Part shown: positions 54,053-62,171 of the stretch, piece by piece
Layout: the number at the start of each line of letters is the position of its first letter
Position numbering within the stretch: position 1 is the stretch's first letter
NCBI GenBank assembly: GCA_016782865.1
Contig: JADHXR010000003.1
Location: 1 to 64,000, forward strand
Origin: Phycisphaerae bacterium
GTDB lineage: Bacteria; Planctomycetota; Phycisphaerae; Sedimentisphaerales; Anaerobacaceae
DNA: 64,000 nucleotides
Reading direction: 5' to 3'
The notes under the pieces: generated by a model
Databases searched by the model: none
What the model was told of the DNA's origin: nothing
Seen by the model: only the letters and a program-made list of their open reading frames with translations
Position numbers and translations under genes: made by a program

Positions 54053-54631
54053 ATGGATAAAGTACTTATTATAGTCGGCGACGCCACCGAGACCGTGGAT
54101 ACGCTGTATCCATACTATCGTCTGCAGGAAGACGGTTTTGAGCCGGTGGTGGCCAGGCCTGAGAAGCGGCGGTATCACATGGTCATGCACGAGATTCCCC
54201 CGGACTGGGACGGGCAGGTGACCCGCGAATGGGAGGGCTACACGCTACAGGCTGACATCGCTTTCAAGGACGTCAAACCCGAAGAATATGTGGGGATTTT
54301 CTTCTCGGGCGGTCGTGCGCCGGAGTATATACGCTACGACGAAGACCTCGTGCGCATTACCCGGCACTTCTTCCATGAGAAAAAACCGATCGCCAGCGTC
54401 TGTCACGGCGTGGAGATACCGGCTTACGCCGGCTGTGTGAAGGGCCGGAAGATGGCGACCGTTCCCAAATGCAAGTTCGATCTGGAGGTTTGCGGCGGGA
54501 CTTTCGTAAACGCAGCCTGCGTTGTGGACGGCAACCTGGTCAGCGGACGGACATACCACGACCACGGCTGCTATGTCGGCGTGTGGATCAAAATGCTGAT
54601 AGAGGCGCGCCAAGAGGCGAGGCAGGCGTAA
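54053..54631 (+). CDS. DJ-1/PfpI-family protein
   Basis: A 192-residue class I glutamine-amidotransferase-like protein. The nucleophile-elbow cysteine lies in SVCHGVEIPAYA, and the conserved strand AFKDVKPEEYVGIFFSGGRAPEY supplies the family glutamate region. Members include deglycase/chaperone and protease-like proteins; the exact activity is unknown. GAGG lies 9 bases before the ATG. It is 19 bases upstream of the exported oxidoreductase, so the two are probably one transcription unit. Confidence 0.88.
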   Translation: MDKVLIIVGDATETVDTLYPYYRLQEDGFEPVVARPEKRRYHMVMHEIPPDWDGQVTREWEGYTLQADIAFKDVKPEEYVGIFFSGGRAPEYIRYDEDLVRITRHFFHEKKPIASVCHGVEIPAYAGCVKGRKMATVPKCKFDLEVCGGTFVNAACVVDGNLVSGRTYHDHGCYVGVWIKMLIEARQEARQA

Positions 54632-54650
54632 TCTGTCGGAGGCAGTGAAA

Positions 54651-55985
54651 ATGAGCCCAATGCAGCACAGAATCTCACGACGAACATTTGTCAGGAGCAC
54701 TGCACTGACCCTTGCGGCTCCCTGTATTATTCCTTCTTCGGCATTTGGCGCCGGCGCTCGGCCGGCTCCGAGCAACCGGCTGACGATGGGCCTGATCGGC
54801 CTGGGCAGTATGGGGATGCGTCACGTCAAAGGATTCCTTCAGGAGAACGATTGCCGGATCGTAGCCGTAGGTGATGTGGACGCCGTTCGCAGGCGGGATG
54901 CTGTGAAGGAGATAAACGCCCATTACGGCAACGACGACTGCGCCCAGTACAACGACTTTCGAGAGCTTATCGCTCGCGGCGACATCGACACGCTTTGCAT
55001 TGCCGTGCCGGACCATTGGCATGCGTCCCTTGCGATTGCAGGTATTCGCGCGGGCAAGGACATCTACGGCGAGAAACCGCTGGCGCTGACGATAGCCCAG
55101 GGCCGGGCGATTGTCGACGAAGTGGATCGATACAATTGCGTGTGGCAGACCGGGAGCTGGCAACGCTCGACGGACCATTTCAGGTTTGCGTGCGAGTTGG
55201 TCCGCAACGAGCGCATCGGGCGGTTGAAGAGAGTGGAAGTGGGCATCGGTCCGGGGTTCAAATCTGCGGGCGGCAAGGATACGATTTACAGGATCGATCC
55301 GCAGCCTGTCATGCCGGTTCCGGATGGGTTCGACTACGAGATGTGGCTCGGCCAGGCGCCGTCGGCCCCCTACACCGAAAAACGCTGTCACTGGACGTTT
55401 CGCTGGATACTTGATTATTCCGGCGGGCAGGTCACCGACTGGGGCGCTCATCACATCGACATCGCTCACTGGGGCATGAACTGCGACGATACAGGCCCGG
55501 TCGAGGTCGTTGGTAAAGGCGTGTTTCCCGAGGACGGGCTGTGGAACGCCGCGGTCGATTACGATTTCGAGTGTACCTACGAGAATGGCCTGGTGATGCG
55601 AGTCGCCAGCAACAATCACTGCCCGCAGGGGGTAAGATTCATCGGCGAGGACGGCTGGGTGCACGTGACGCGAGGCGGCGTGAAAACAGGTCCTGTCGAT
55701 CTGCGACAAGCCAGGATCGGCCCCGACGAAATCCACTTGCCCAGACCGGCCGGCGACCACCGCCAGGGACACAGGCGTGACTTCCTGGATTGCGTCAAGA
55801 CGCGGAAGACGCCAATAACACCGGCGGAGATCGGTCACCGCTCCGCGACGGTCTGTCACCTGGGCAATATCGCGATGATCCTCGGCCGCAAGATTCGGTG
55901 GAACCCGAAGCGCGAGCAGATGATAGACGACCCCTCGACAAATCGCATGGTGGACCGCGCGATGCGCTCACCCTGGCGTCTTTAG
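54651..55985 (+). CDS. Tat-exported Gfo/Idh/MocA-family oxidoreductase
   Basis: A 444-residue NAD(P)-dependent oxidoreductase. A twin-arginine-type signal (SRRTFVRSTALTLAAP, ending AFGAG) is followed by the Rossmann entry MGLIGLGSMGMRHVKGF and the family catalytic-loop motif GEKPLAL. The C-terminal dimer domain includes YSGGQVTDWGAHHIDIAHWG, characteristic of this family in Planctomycetota. It likely oxidises a sugar or sugar derivative in the periplasm, with bound cofactor. The ATG at 54651 is preferred over GTG 54645 because GGAGG then has 8-base spacing. Confidence 0.92.
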   Translation: MSPMQHRISRRTFVRSTALTLAAPCIIPSSAFGAGARPAPSNRLTMGLIGLGSMGMRHVKGFLQENDCRIVAVGDVDAVRRRDAVKEINAHYGNDDCAQYNDFRELIARGDIDTLCIAVPDHWHASLAIAGIRAGKDIYGEKPLALTIAQGRAIVDEVDRYNCVWQTGSWQRSTDHFRFACELVRNERIGRLKRVEVGIGPGFKSAGGKDTIYRIDPQPVMPVPDGFDYEMWLGQAPSAPYTEKRCHWTFRWILDYSGGQVTDWGAHHIDIAHWGMNCDDTGPVEVVGKGVFPEDGLWNAAVDYDFECTYENGLVMRVASNNHCPQGVRFIGEDGWVHVTRGGVKTGPVDLRQARIGPDEIHLPRPAGDHRQGHRRDFLDCVKTRKTPITPAEIGHRSATVCHLGNIAMILGRKIRWNPKREQMIDDPSTNRMVDRAMRSPWRL

Positions 55986-56074
55986 CACTACTCAGAATAG
56001 GGCGGGGTTTGTTCCACCATCGTGCTCTATTTGTCAGGTTTCAAGCACAGGACTTCACCGTTGACGGTATTCAT

Positions 56075-56386
56075 TTATAGCCGACCGCTGGCGGCAGCGG
56101 TGCCGTCGAGGACCGATGGGCTGTCAATCTCATATTGTGCCAGGTCGCTGCAGTCGGGCGCAGGGTTCAGATTAGCCGCGTTCGACAGTGAGAGAACGCC
56201 ACTCTCAGACCCGGTCACCGTGGCATTGACCAACGTTATCGGCCCGGCTGGTTTTGTGTAAGCGATGCCGGCGATGAAGCTCGGGACGCAGACGACGGCC
56301 ATCAAGCCTATCCAACAGAGAAGAAGGCCGCTTGCGCCTTTGACTGTTTCTTTTACCAACAGATATCCTTTCCAAAATGGGGTCAC
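56075..56386 (-). CDS. Small exported hypothetical protein
   Basis: A 103-residue frame with one strong hydrophobic segment (about 19-42, GLLLCWIGLMAVVCVPSFIAG) and a short exported C-terminal part (LSLSNAANLNPAPDCSDL). Starts at GTG 56386, or at TTG 56359 behind AAGGAT. No family is recognised. It may be a lone small secreted or membrane protein, or spurious. Confidence 0.35.
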   Translation of the reverse strand: MTPFWKGYLLVKETVKGASGLLLCWIGLMAVVCVPSFIAGIAYTKPAGPITLVNATVTGSESGVLSLSNAANLNPAPDCSDLAQYEIDSPSVLDGTAAASGRL

Positions 56387-56644
56387 CTGGATCTAAAGGA
56401 CATTCTGATTCCGCGCCTTTTTGGCCATGCCCTCATCCCTGAATTGTATATATATTGTACCCGAAAAGCCGCTCCAGCTCAATGGAAATGAGGCCCAAAC
56501 CGCCCGTGAGACGCCCGCTGCTCGCACGCGGGAAATAACCGGGATGTATTATAGGTCGTGCGCGAAAAGTTTTTGCGGTTGCAAACCCGGCGATAATCCC
56601 TAATATGTCGCTATGCTGTCTTGCCACTCCAAAATGACCGATGG

Positions 56645-57244
56645 TCATTTTCTGTTCCCAATCGTAGGCAGTCGTCCCCGTTTTCGCAGGCGGATCAACT
56701 CTTGCATCATCCTTTCGCCGGAAATCATAAGGCCTGATTCCTTCCAAAGGGTATTCTTCAATCGCTCTATAGAGGTAGGCTCCCTAAGCAGTCTGTCAGT
56801 TGGGATGCGCAACTCAACATAGGCTTTGGCCAAAGCTTGTCTATCCTTATCATTCAATGGCTTCAGCCCCTTTGAGATCAATTCAACCACCTTGCCAATT
56901 TCGGAAGACTTGAACGTTTCATATTTCGAGAAATACGCGGGTAGATGGTGTTCACCCTCGCCCTCAAGGAGGATATATATGGGCTTCTGCCAAGCAGACG
57001 CGGCCCCTATCTCTACGGCTACTGACGGAGGCGTAGCCCCTGGTTTGACGATGACCACCAAAGCCCAACTCTCGGCCAAAGCCTGCCATGTTTCCTCAAC
57101 AACATTGTGAGCCGGTCCAAGCTCTGAAAGATCGAAGACAGCGAGGCCTGCGTCGGCGAACTTCTTTGCCACGACTTCAGCCTGACTTTGCAGGTCCGAC
57201 GAGTAGCTCAAGAAAATGTCATATGTCTTTTTAATTCTTGGCAT
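56645..57244 (-). CDS. TIR-domain protein, second gene of overlapping TIR pair
   Basis: A 199-residue protein. Residues 6-125 form a TIR domain: YDIFLSYSSD at 8-17, a helix-rich core, then SVAVEIGAASAWQKPIYILL. The catalytic glutamate of TIR NADases is kept (E78), but the residue four before it is S74, where the partner and many NADases have Trp (W-x-x-x-E). Residues 125-199 are an unrecognised charged helical tail. Its ATG lies within the last codons of the upstream TIR gene (14-base overlap), so the two proteins are coupled and may work as a complex. A function in NAD-dependent defence or signalling is inferred from the fold only. Confidence 0.8.
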   Translation of the reverse strand: MPRIKKTYDIFLSYSSDLQSQAEVVAKKFADAGLAVFDLSELGPAHNVVEETWQALAESWALVVIVKPGATPPSVAVEIGAASAWQKPIYILLEGEGEHHLPAYFSKYETFKSSEIGKVVELISKGLKPLNDKDRQALAKAYVELRIPTDRLLREPTSIERLKNTLWKESGLMISGERMMQELIRLRKRGRLPTIGNRK

Positions 57245-57689
57245 CTTTGGCCTTTTTCACTCTTGCAGAAATCTCGCGTGTGTAACGGTCAAAATCATTA
57301 ATATTTATAGCTTTTTTATCTTTGATAACGTCTGGAACTTGGTCTATGCCAACATGGTAGAGAATTGGCATTATACGAAAATTCTTTCGCCATCCCCAAG
57401 CCGCTCCCACCTCCAAAAGTACCCATGCGCGTCCAACAGACTCGGGTGTCAGCAAAACAACCATCTCCTGAGAACGCTTGATTTGGCGGCGAATTTCCTC
57501 AGGTATGTCGTCCCCGCCGTCAATGTCGCGGTCATCTCTAAACGTCGATGCTCCAGTTGCATCAATCTTTTCACAGATTACTTTTGCCACCCACTTGTCA
57601 GCAGTGGCATGACTCACGAAAACCTGATAGCCGGGCCTATTTCGGCCACTTGAGTTTCGTTGCGTAATTCTCTCCCGTTTTCTGACCAT
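57231..57689 (-). CDS. TIR-domain protein, first gene of overlapping TIR pair
   Basis: A 152-residue protein that is almost entirely a TIR domain. YQVFVSHATADKWVA at 21-35, FRDDRDIDGGDDIPEEI (BB-loop region), and AWVLLEVGAAWGW near 88-100, which holds the W89-x-x-x-E93 motif of NAD-cleaving TIR domains. The short basic leader (MVRKRERITQRNSS) is not part of the fold. The ATG at 57689 lacks a ribosome site but lies about nine bases after a promoter-like TAACCT, so a very short leader is possible; the open frame extends to 57803. It overlaps the next TIR gene by 14 bases and is divergent from the DNA methyltransferase gene. Confidence 0.82.
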   Translation of the reverse strand: MVRKRERITQRNSSGRNRPGYQVFVSHATADKWVAKVICEKIDATGASTFRDDRDIDGGDDIPEEIRRQIKRSQEMVVLLTPESVGRAWVLLEVGAAWGWRKNFRIMPILYHVGIDQVPDVIKDKKAININDFDRYTREISARVKKAKDAKN

Positions 57690-57697
57690 ATACACAT

Positions 57698-57726
57698 AGG
57701 TTAGCAGGCTGTCCGGCCCGACACAA
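57698..57726 (-). promoter_or_regulatory. Possible promoter of the TIR gene pair
   Basis: On the minus strand, TTGTGT (57726-57721), a 17-base spacer and TAACCT (57703-57698), immediately before the ATG at 57689. Match to consensus is moderate; transcripts would start at or just before the start codon. Confidence 0.35.
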
Positions 57727-57865
57727 GAGAAAATCCTGCTGAAGAATATGGATCGTAAGGGTAGAACCTTCTCTTTGTCTCGGAAGTGTACTGTGCAAAG
57801 CAAGCTAGATTACAGCTACAGGGAATGCGAATGAGCCTTGTTTCCTTAACTTTCTCCCCCGCTGC

Positions 57866-57893
57866 TTGCAAATCTCACGTGAATGTGTAACAT
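57866..57893 (+). promoter_or_regulatory. Possible leaderless promoter of the DNA methyltransferase gene
   Basis: TTGCAA (57866-57871), a 16-base spacer and TAACAT (57888-57893). The expected transcription start falls on the ATG at 57900, and no ribosome site precedes that ATG. Confidence 0.4.
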
Positions 57894-57899
57894 GTCGGC

Positions 57900-58955
57900 A
57901 TGGAAGGATTACGTAATGAAATAAAATTGGGCGATTGCATAGAGGTACTGTCTAAGATCGGCGAGCCTTTTGCCGATCTGATATTTGCCGACCCGCCGTT
58001 CAATATCGGCTACAAATACGACAAATACCATGACAAGGTTGATAAGAAGAACTTCGCTGCCTGGACGAAGGATTGGATGGCCGCGTGCAACCTAGTGCTA
58101 AAGCCCCAAGGCTCATTCTATATTGCCATAGGCGATGAACATGTTGCCGATGTGAAAGTCGCGGCGGATGAATTGGGTTTGGAGATGCGCAACTGGATAA
58201 TATGGCATTACGCATTCGGGCAACAGATGAAGAACAAGTTTGCTCGATCCCACACGCACATACTGTATTTCGTAAAAGACAAGAGTGATTTCATATTTAA
58301 TGACGACTCTGTTCGCGTGATATCCGACCGCCAGAAGAAGTACCAGGACAAGCGTGCCAATCCTGAAGGGAAGATGCCGGACGACGTTTGGGATGAGTAT
58401 CCCCGTGTTTGCGGCACTTTCAAAGAGCGAACCGGCTTCCCGTGCCAGATGCCTGAAAGCATCTTGGCGCGTATCATTCGCGTGAGTTCGAATAAGGAGA
58501 ATTGGGTTCTGGATCCGTTCAGCGGCTCGGGAACGACCGCGGTGACGGCCCACAAGTTGAACCGGGTGTATACGGGAATAGATATTTCTGAGGAGTATGT
58601 CAAGGAGGCAGAGAGACGTATCAGGGAATGTAAGGGCTTGCCAATTGAAGGTGAGAGTAAGCAGGGATGGAATGAGCATCTCGAAGCAGAACTTAAGTGG
58701 CTATATCACGAGAACAAAGTGCCCACCGAGCAACTTGATGCTGACTCTTTCCTATTAACATTGTTTTCTGAGAAGTTCAATACGCGTGTGAGGAAAACAA
58801 GAAACCCGTTCCAGCCAAGAGAAATTAGAGATCGTCTGATCCAGATGAGGAAGAGTGCCAAGCTCGGTCCGTTACGCGGTCATTCAATTCCCCGGAAACC
58901 ACGGAAATCACACACACGACGAAAACCATTAGAAAATGAAGTAGCGACGAAATAG
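57900..58955 (+). CDS. DNA adenine/cytosine-N4 methyltransferase, beta class (orphan)
   Basis: A 351-residue SAM-dependent DNA methyltransferase. Motif IV DPPF (DPPFNIGYKYD at 31-41) comes before motif I DPFSGSGTT (205-213), the order that defines the beta class of amino-methyltransferases (N6-adenine or N4-cytosine). The target-recognition region lies between (about 85-190). The tail after about 265 is less conserved and ends basic (PRKPRKSHTRRK). No restriction endonuclease is adjacent; the nearest neighbours are TIR genes, so it may be an orphan or part of a defence locus. The start ATG has no ribosome site and follows a promoter closely. Confidence 0.93.
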   Translation: MEGLRNEIKLGDCIEVLSKIGEPFADLIFADPPFNIGYKYDKYHDKVDKKNFAAWTKDWMAACNLVLKPQGSFYIAIGDEHVADVKVAADELGLEMRNWIIWHYAFGQQMKNKFARSHTHILYFVKDKSDFIFNDDSVRVISDRQKKYQDKRANPEGKMPDDVWDEYPRVCGTFKERTGFPCQMPESILARIIRVSSNKENWVLDPFSGSGTTAVTAHKLNRVYTGIDISEEYVKEAERRIRECKGLPIEGESKQGWNEHLEAELKWLYHENKVPTEQLDADSFLLTLFSEKFNTRVRKTRNPFQPREIRDRLIQMRKSAKLGPLRGHSIPRKPRKSHTRRKPLENEVATK

Positions 58956-59003
58956 TTGAAGAAGATTCGCAGACAAAAGACGGAAGATAGAAAACGGAAA
59001 TCG

Positions 59004-59225
59004 GATGGTCTGGCCTTTGCCGTGCGGCACGGCATGCAGCGCGAGGAAGCATTGAAAGCGGTCACAATCACGCCTGCTGAAATACTGGGTGTCGCTGATC
59101 GGGTGGGGAGTCTTGAAGAAGGAAAGGATGCCGACATTGTGATTCTAAACGGGGATCCACTGAACGTAAAAACGCGTGTAGAAAAAGTCATTCTCAATGG
59201 CAAGACTGTCTATACGGCAGACTGA
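59004..59225 (+). pseudogene. C-terminal fragment of an amidohydrolase
   Basis: From about 59010 the frame reads LAFAVRHGMQREEALKAVTI then PAEILGVADRVGSLEEGKDAD and VILNGDPL, the last 70 residues of imidazolonepropionase-like amidohydrolases. Everything upstream, including the metal-binding barrel, is missing; the DNA before 59004 belongs to the methyltransferase end and a short filler. It once preceded the next amidohydrolase gene in an operon (12-base gap). Confidence 0.8.
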
Positions 59226-59236
59226 GGAGAGAAGTA

Positions 59237-60133
59237 ATGAAGGCCAAATCCTCTATAGCTTTTGTTCCGATACTTTTAACGGTGCTTGTGGCAACCACGT
59301 TGACAAATGCCGCACCAGTTCGTAAGAAACTCGCTGTCAAGGCAGGTCGGATCATCACCATCGCTGGGGCTGATGTCAAAAGCGGCGTCATCTTGATCGA
59401 AGACGGAACGATCAAGGCCGTTGGCACCGACCTGGAGATTCCCTGGGATGCCTTTGTCATCGAGGCCAAGGACAGGGTGGTCATGCCCGGCTTCGTGCTG
59501 GCTCACACCTCAAGCGGCCTGGACCGAGAGAATGAGAACCTGCCAGAGGTGCCTTTTCTTTCCACATTCGATTCGATCGACCCAATCAGCACCTTCTTCG
59601 AAGACTCACTGCGTGATGGGGTCGTGGCCATGCTCGTTCTTCCCGGCAACAATACGCTGCTGGGCGGAACGGGAACCCTTGTCAAACCGTACGGCCGAAC
59701 CGTCGAGGCGATGCTAATCAAACGTTATACGGGTTTGAAGATATCGCTGCGACCGAGCCGCAACACCAGCCGCATGGGACACATGCAGCGATACAGACGG
59801 TACATGTCCGACCTGAAAGACTATCTCGAAGAATACGAACAGCGAAAGGCCGATGCGAAAGAAGAGAAGAAGCCCTTCGACGAAGAAATCGATGTGACGA
59901 AACTCTCGATGGTCGATTTGTTGGATAAGAGGCTCACGGCGTTTGTCTATTGTGATCGGGCTGCCGACGTGCCAAAAGCCCTTGAGATCCAGCAGACCCA
60001 TAAGCTGAACGTTGTTTTGGTGCTGAGCCCCGATTGCTATAAAGCCGCGGACCTGATCGCCAGGAGCAAGCTGCCGGTAATTTTGGACTCTGACCGACTT
60101 ATTCAAGCCGTATTGGATGCAACCGAACTATAA
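59237..60133 (+). pseudogene. C-terminally truncated exported amidohydrolase
   Basis: A 298-residue frame with an intact signal peptide (1-26, TLTNA) and the N-terminal composite-domain beta-sandwich of an amidohydrolase (AGRIITIAGADVKSGVILIEDG, then VVMPGFVLAHTS). It runs through part of the barrel to SKLPVILDSD (residue about 285) and then leaves homology (RLIQAVLDATEL). Family members run past 400 residues with metal-binding His/Asp in the lost part, so it should be inactive. GAGAGAAG stands 6-8 bases before the ATG. It was probably an intact partner of the fragment just upstream before DNA was inserted or deleted near 60090. Confidence 0.75.
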
Positions 60134-60142
60134 TTCGAATTT

Positions 60143-60333
60143 GTGAAACTGAGCCGAATTAACATCAGACCTTGCGTTGCCTGTAAACAGTGTGTTCAGG
60201 ACAACATCTGCAAAGTTAAGGATGACTTTCCGGAACTTGCAAAAAAATCAAGAAAGCCAAGGCATTGATTATTGGTGCATATATTCCCTATAACCATGAA
60301 GCATATCATTCATGTACTTCATCGCTGTGCTGA
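60143..60333 (+). pseudogene. Flavodoxin-family/iron-sulfur flavoprotein fragment with frameshift
   Basis: The frame from about 60143 reads INIRPCVACKQCVQDNICKV then KDDFPELAKK, the cysteine cluster typical of NAD(P)H-dependent flavin reductases of the iron-sulfur flavoprotein type. At a run of seven A (60241-60247) the frame must shift by one to continue KIKKAKALIIGAYIPYN. Both ends of the domain are missing. This is a short remnant of a broken gene. Confidence 0.6.
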
Positions 60334-60411
60334 GATACGCGTAATTCAGCCGACGCAGAAAACCGCGCGGCTGATCAGCGGCGAGGCGAAGAAAGAGTCG
60401 GGAGCGTGACC

Positions 60412-61386
60412 ATGGAAAAACATATTGTCTGTTATGTACGGCGAAACCGTGTCACCGACTGGAAGCGACTAGTGATAACCCACGACGAGCCTGCGTTCCT
60501 CTATGGCAGCAATGATGAAAGGGTGTTCGTCAAGCAGTTGGCAGGTGGGGGGGCTCTTTGGGTTGTTTCTTCGATTCCTGAGAGGCCTCCTGAATTGGTC
60601 GCCCGTCTGTCGGTTAAGACTGTTGCGAAACGAGATGATCCTAAGCTGGGGGCGTTGGGGGTCAGCAAGCGGCTTCTACGGCACTTTGCCGAGTTTAACT
60701 GGATCGCGGTCGGCGGGGATGACTCTGAGTTCTTCGGTCACAATATTGCCGGAAGCGCACTCTTAAGAACAGTCTTCGAGTCGACGTCTGGAGATCCGTG
60801 GGTCCTCAGTAGGGGGGCGAGAAAATGGCGGGGGCAATATGGTATGAAGCTTCAGCGTCCAACCAAGGTCAGTAATGCCGGGTTGGGCTCTCAAGAGAAC
60901 GGAGTAGCGGCTCTCAAGGAGCTCGCCGCCACGAGCGCACGCTCCGTTTTCATAAGCTGGAAGTGGTGTGACAATCAAAGACAGTTGGTTAGGTCCCTGG
61001 CTTATGCTCTCGTGGAAAATGAGTTCATGCCTTGGCTGGACCTGCTGGCACTACCCAGAGCAAGGGCACTCAAGAAGGTCCAAGAGGACGAGGGGAAGCT
61101 GGAAAGCCTGCTGCGATACGGGTATCGGCGTTGCTTCGGCATGATCGGCATTGAGACCGGCAACTATGGGACCCAGTCTGACAGTAGCGGCAAGAACTGG
61201 ACGCTTCGGGAGTGGGAAGGTAAGCTCGTTCGTGGGAGGGCGCTCGCGAGAATCGTGTATCGCCCAAAGGGCGCGATTAGTTGTGGCGTGATGCCTCGTG
61301 CGGATCTGTGGCTTTCTAGCGCGCACCCACCGAGTGCCGCAAAAGAACTACGAAATTGGCTCGATAGCCATCCCGATGCCGGCTAA
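60412..61386 (+). CDS. TIR-like protein with novel N-terminal domain
   Basis: A 324-residue protein. Residues 1-165 form a domain I do not recognise, with strands around KHIVCYVRRN, FVKQLAGGGALWVVSS and LVARLSVKTV (perhaps PUA/EVE-like, weak) and a helix pair. Residues 175-324 look TIR-like: SVFISWKWCDNQRQLVRSLA (178-197), a BB-loop-like EFMPWLDLLALPRA, and KNWTLREWEGKLV, in which W263-x-x-x-E267 matches the TIR NADase motif. GGAG lies 7 bases before the ATG at 60412. Two broken genes lie between it and the methyltransferase. Possibly a sensor-plus-TIR effector in the same island (inference). Confidence 0.6.
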   Translation: MEKHIVCYVRRNRVTDWKRLVITHDEPAFLYGSNDERVFVKQLAGGGALWVVSSIPERPPELVARLSVKTVAKRDDPKLGALGVSKRLLRHFAEFNWIAVGGDDSEFFGHNIAGSALLRTVFESTSGDPWVLSRGARKWRGQYGMKLQRPTKVSNAGLGSQENGVAALKELAATSARSVFISWKWCDNQRQLVRSLAYALVENEFMPWLDLLALPRARALKKVQEDEGKLESLLRYGYRRCFGMIGIETGNYGTQSDSSGKNWTLREWEGKLVRGRALARIVYRPKGAISCGVMPRADLWLSSAHPPSAAKELRNWLDSHPDAG

Positions 61387-61472
61387 CCAAAGCGTCTTTA
61401 GAGCGGCAAGACAGCAAACCCGGATGTTCGTCTAACAACGTAGATTCCTTGCATCACTTGGATACCTGAAAG

Positions 61473-62171
61473 GTGAGCATAGAAGTTCAGCACGAGGTAA
61501 TGTCGTATGAGCGGGCCGAAGAACTCGTCGGCGCCCACGACAAAATCGGAGTAGCCCCATGCATCTGCCGGCGGGAGCAGAAGATGAAAGGCGAGGGCTG
61601 TGACGGACCTGAAGAAACATGCCTGCAGTTTGGCATACTTGCCGATTATTGGGTACGACGGCACACGGCCAGGCTAATTAACCAGCAAGAGGCGATGGAC
61701 ATTCTTAAACAAGCTGATGCATCCGGGCTGGTTCTACAGCCCAGTAATTCCAAGGAAGCTGCGTTCCTTTGCTGTTGCTGCGGGTGTTGCTGTGCCGTAC
61801 TTAGAAACATCAAGCGTCATCCAAAGCCCGCCTCAATTGTTTCTACACCCTTTGTGGCAACTATGAACTCAGCTACATGTACGGGATGTGCAACCTGCAT
61901 CGATCGATGTCAAACAGAAGCCCTGCGGCTGGAGGCCGATAAGGCGGCCCTGAACGCAGAGCGTTGTATTGGCTGTGGACTATGCGTCAGCACCTGTCCT
62001 ACCGATTCACTTGCACTCATGCGTAAGCCCAAATCCGAACAAGCAGAAGTACCTAAGGATTTTGATCATACGTTGATTAAAATCGGGAAGAATCGAGGCA
62101 AACTGAGCACAGCCGGCATGGTCAAGATGCTGGTGAAGTCGAAGGTGGATAGATTCCTGGCAGCAAGATGA
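61473..62171 (+). CDS. 4Fe-4S ferredoxin-type protein, N-terminally truncated
   Basis: A 232-residue frame from GTG 61473. It has a Cys-rich segment (IGVAPCICRREQKMKGEGC), the cluster FLCCCCGCCCAVLRNIKRHP, and two ferredoxin motifs (CTGCATCIDRC and CIGCGLCVSTCP). Similar proteins in anaerobes are about 350-400 residues, with an N-terminal winged-helix-like domain of about 150-200 residues that is absent here. Sequence from about 61475 on is in the family; upstream DNA is not. No good ribosome site precedes the GTG. It may be a broken gene or a shortened electron-transfer protein. Confidence 0.7.
   Translation: MSIEVQHEVMSYERAEELVGAHDKIGVAPCICRREQKMKGEGCDGPEETCLQFGILADYWVRRHTARLINQQEAMDILKQADASGLVLQPSNSKEAAFLCCCCGCCCAVLRNIKRHPKPASIVSTPFVATMNSATCTGCATCIDRCQTEALRLEADKAALNAERCIGCGLCVSTCPTDSLALMRKPKSEQAEVPKDFDHTLIKIGKNRGKLSTAGMVKMLVKSKVDRFLAAR

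Noticed and set aside
54675-55859. 394-residue frame antisense to the Gfo/Idh/MocA gene
   Set aside because: Shadow of a well-supported oxidoreductase; no family features.
57900-58955. Complete restriction-modification system
   Set aside because: No endonuclease gene is recognisable near the methyltransferase; neighbours are TIR genes and gene fragments.
58956-59225. 89-residue protein starting at TTG 58956
   Set aside because: Only the part from about 59010 resembles a protein family; the first 18 residues are filler from the junction, so it is treated as an amidohydrolase fragment.
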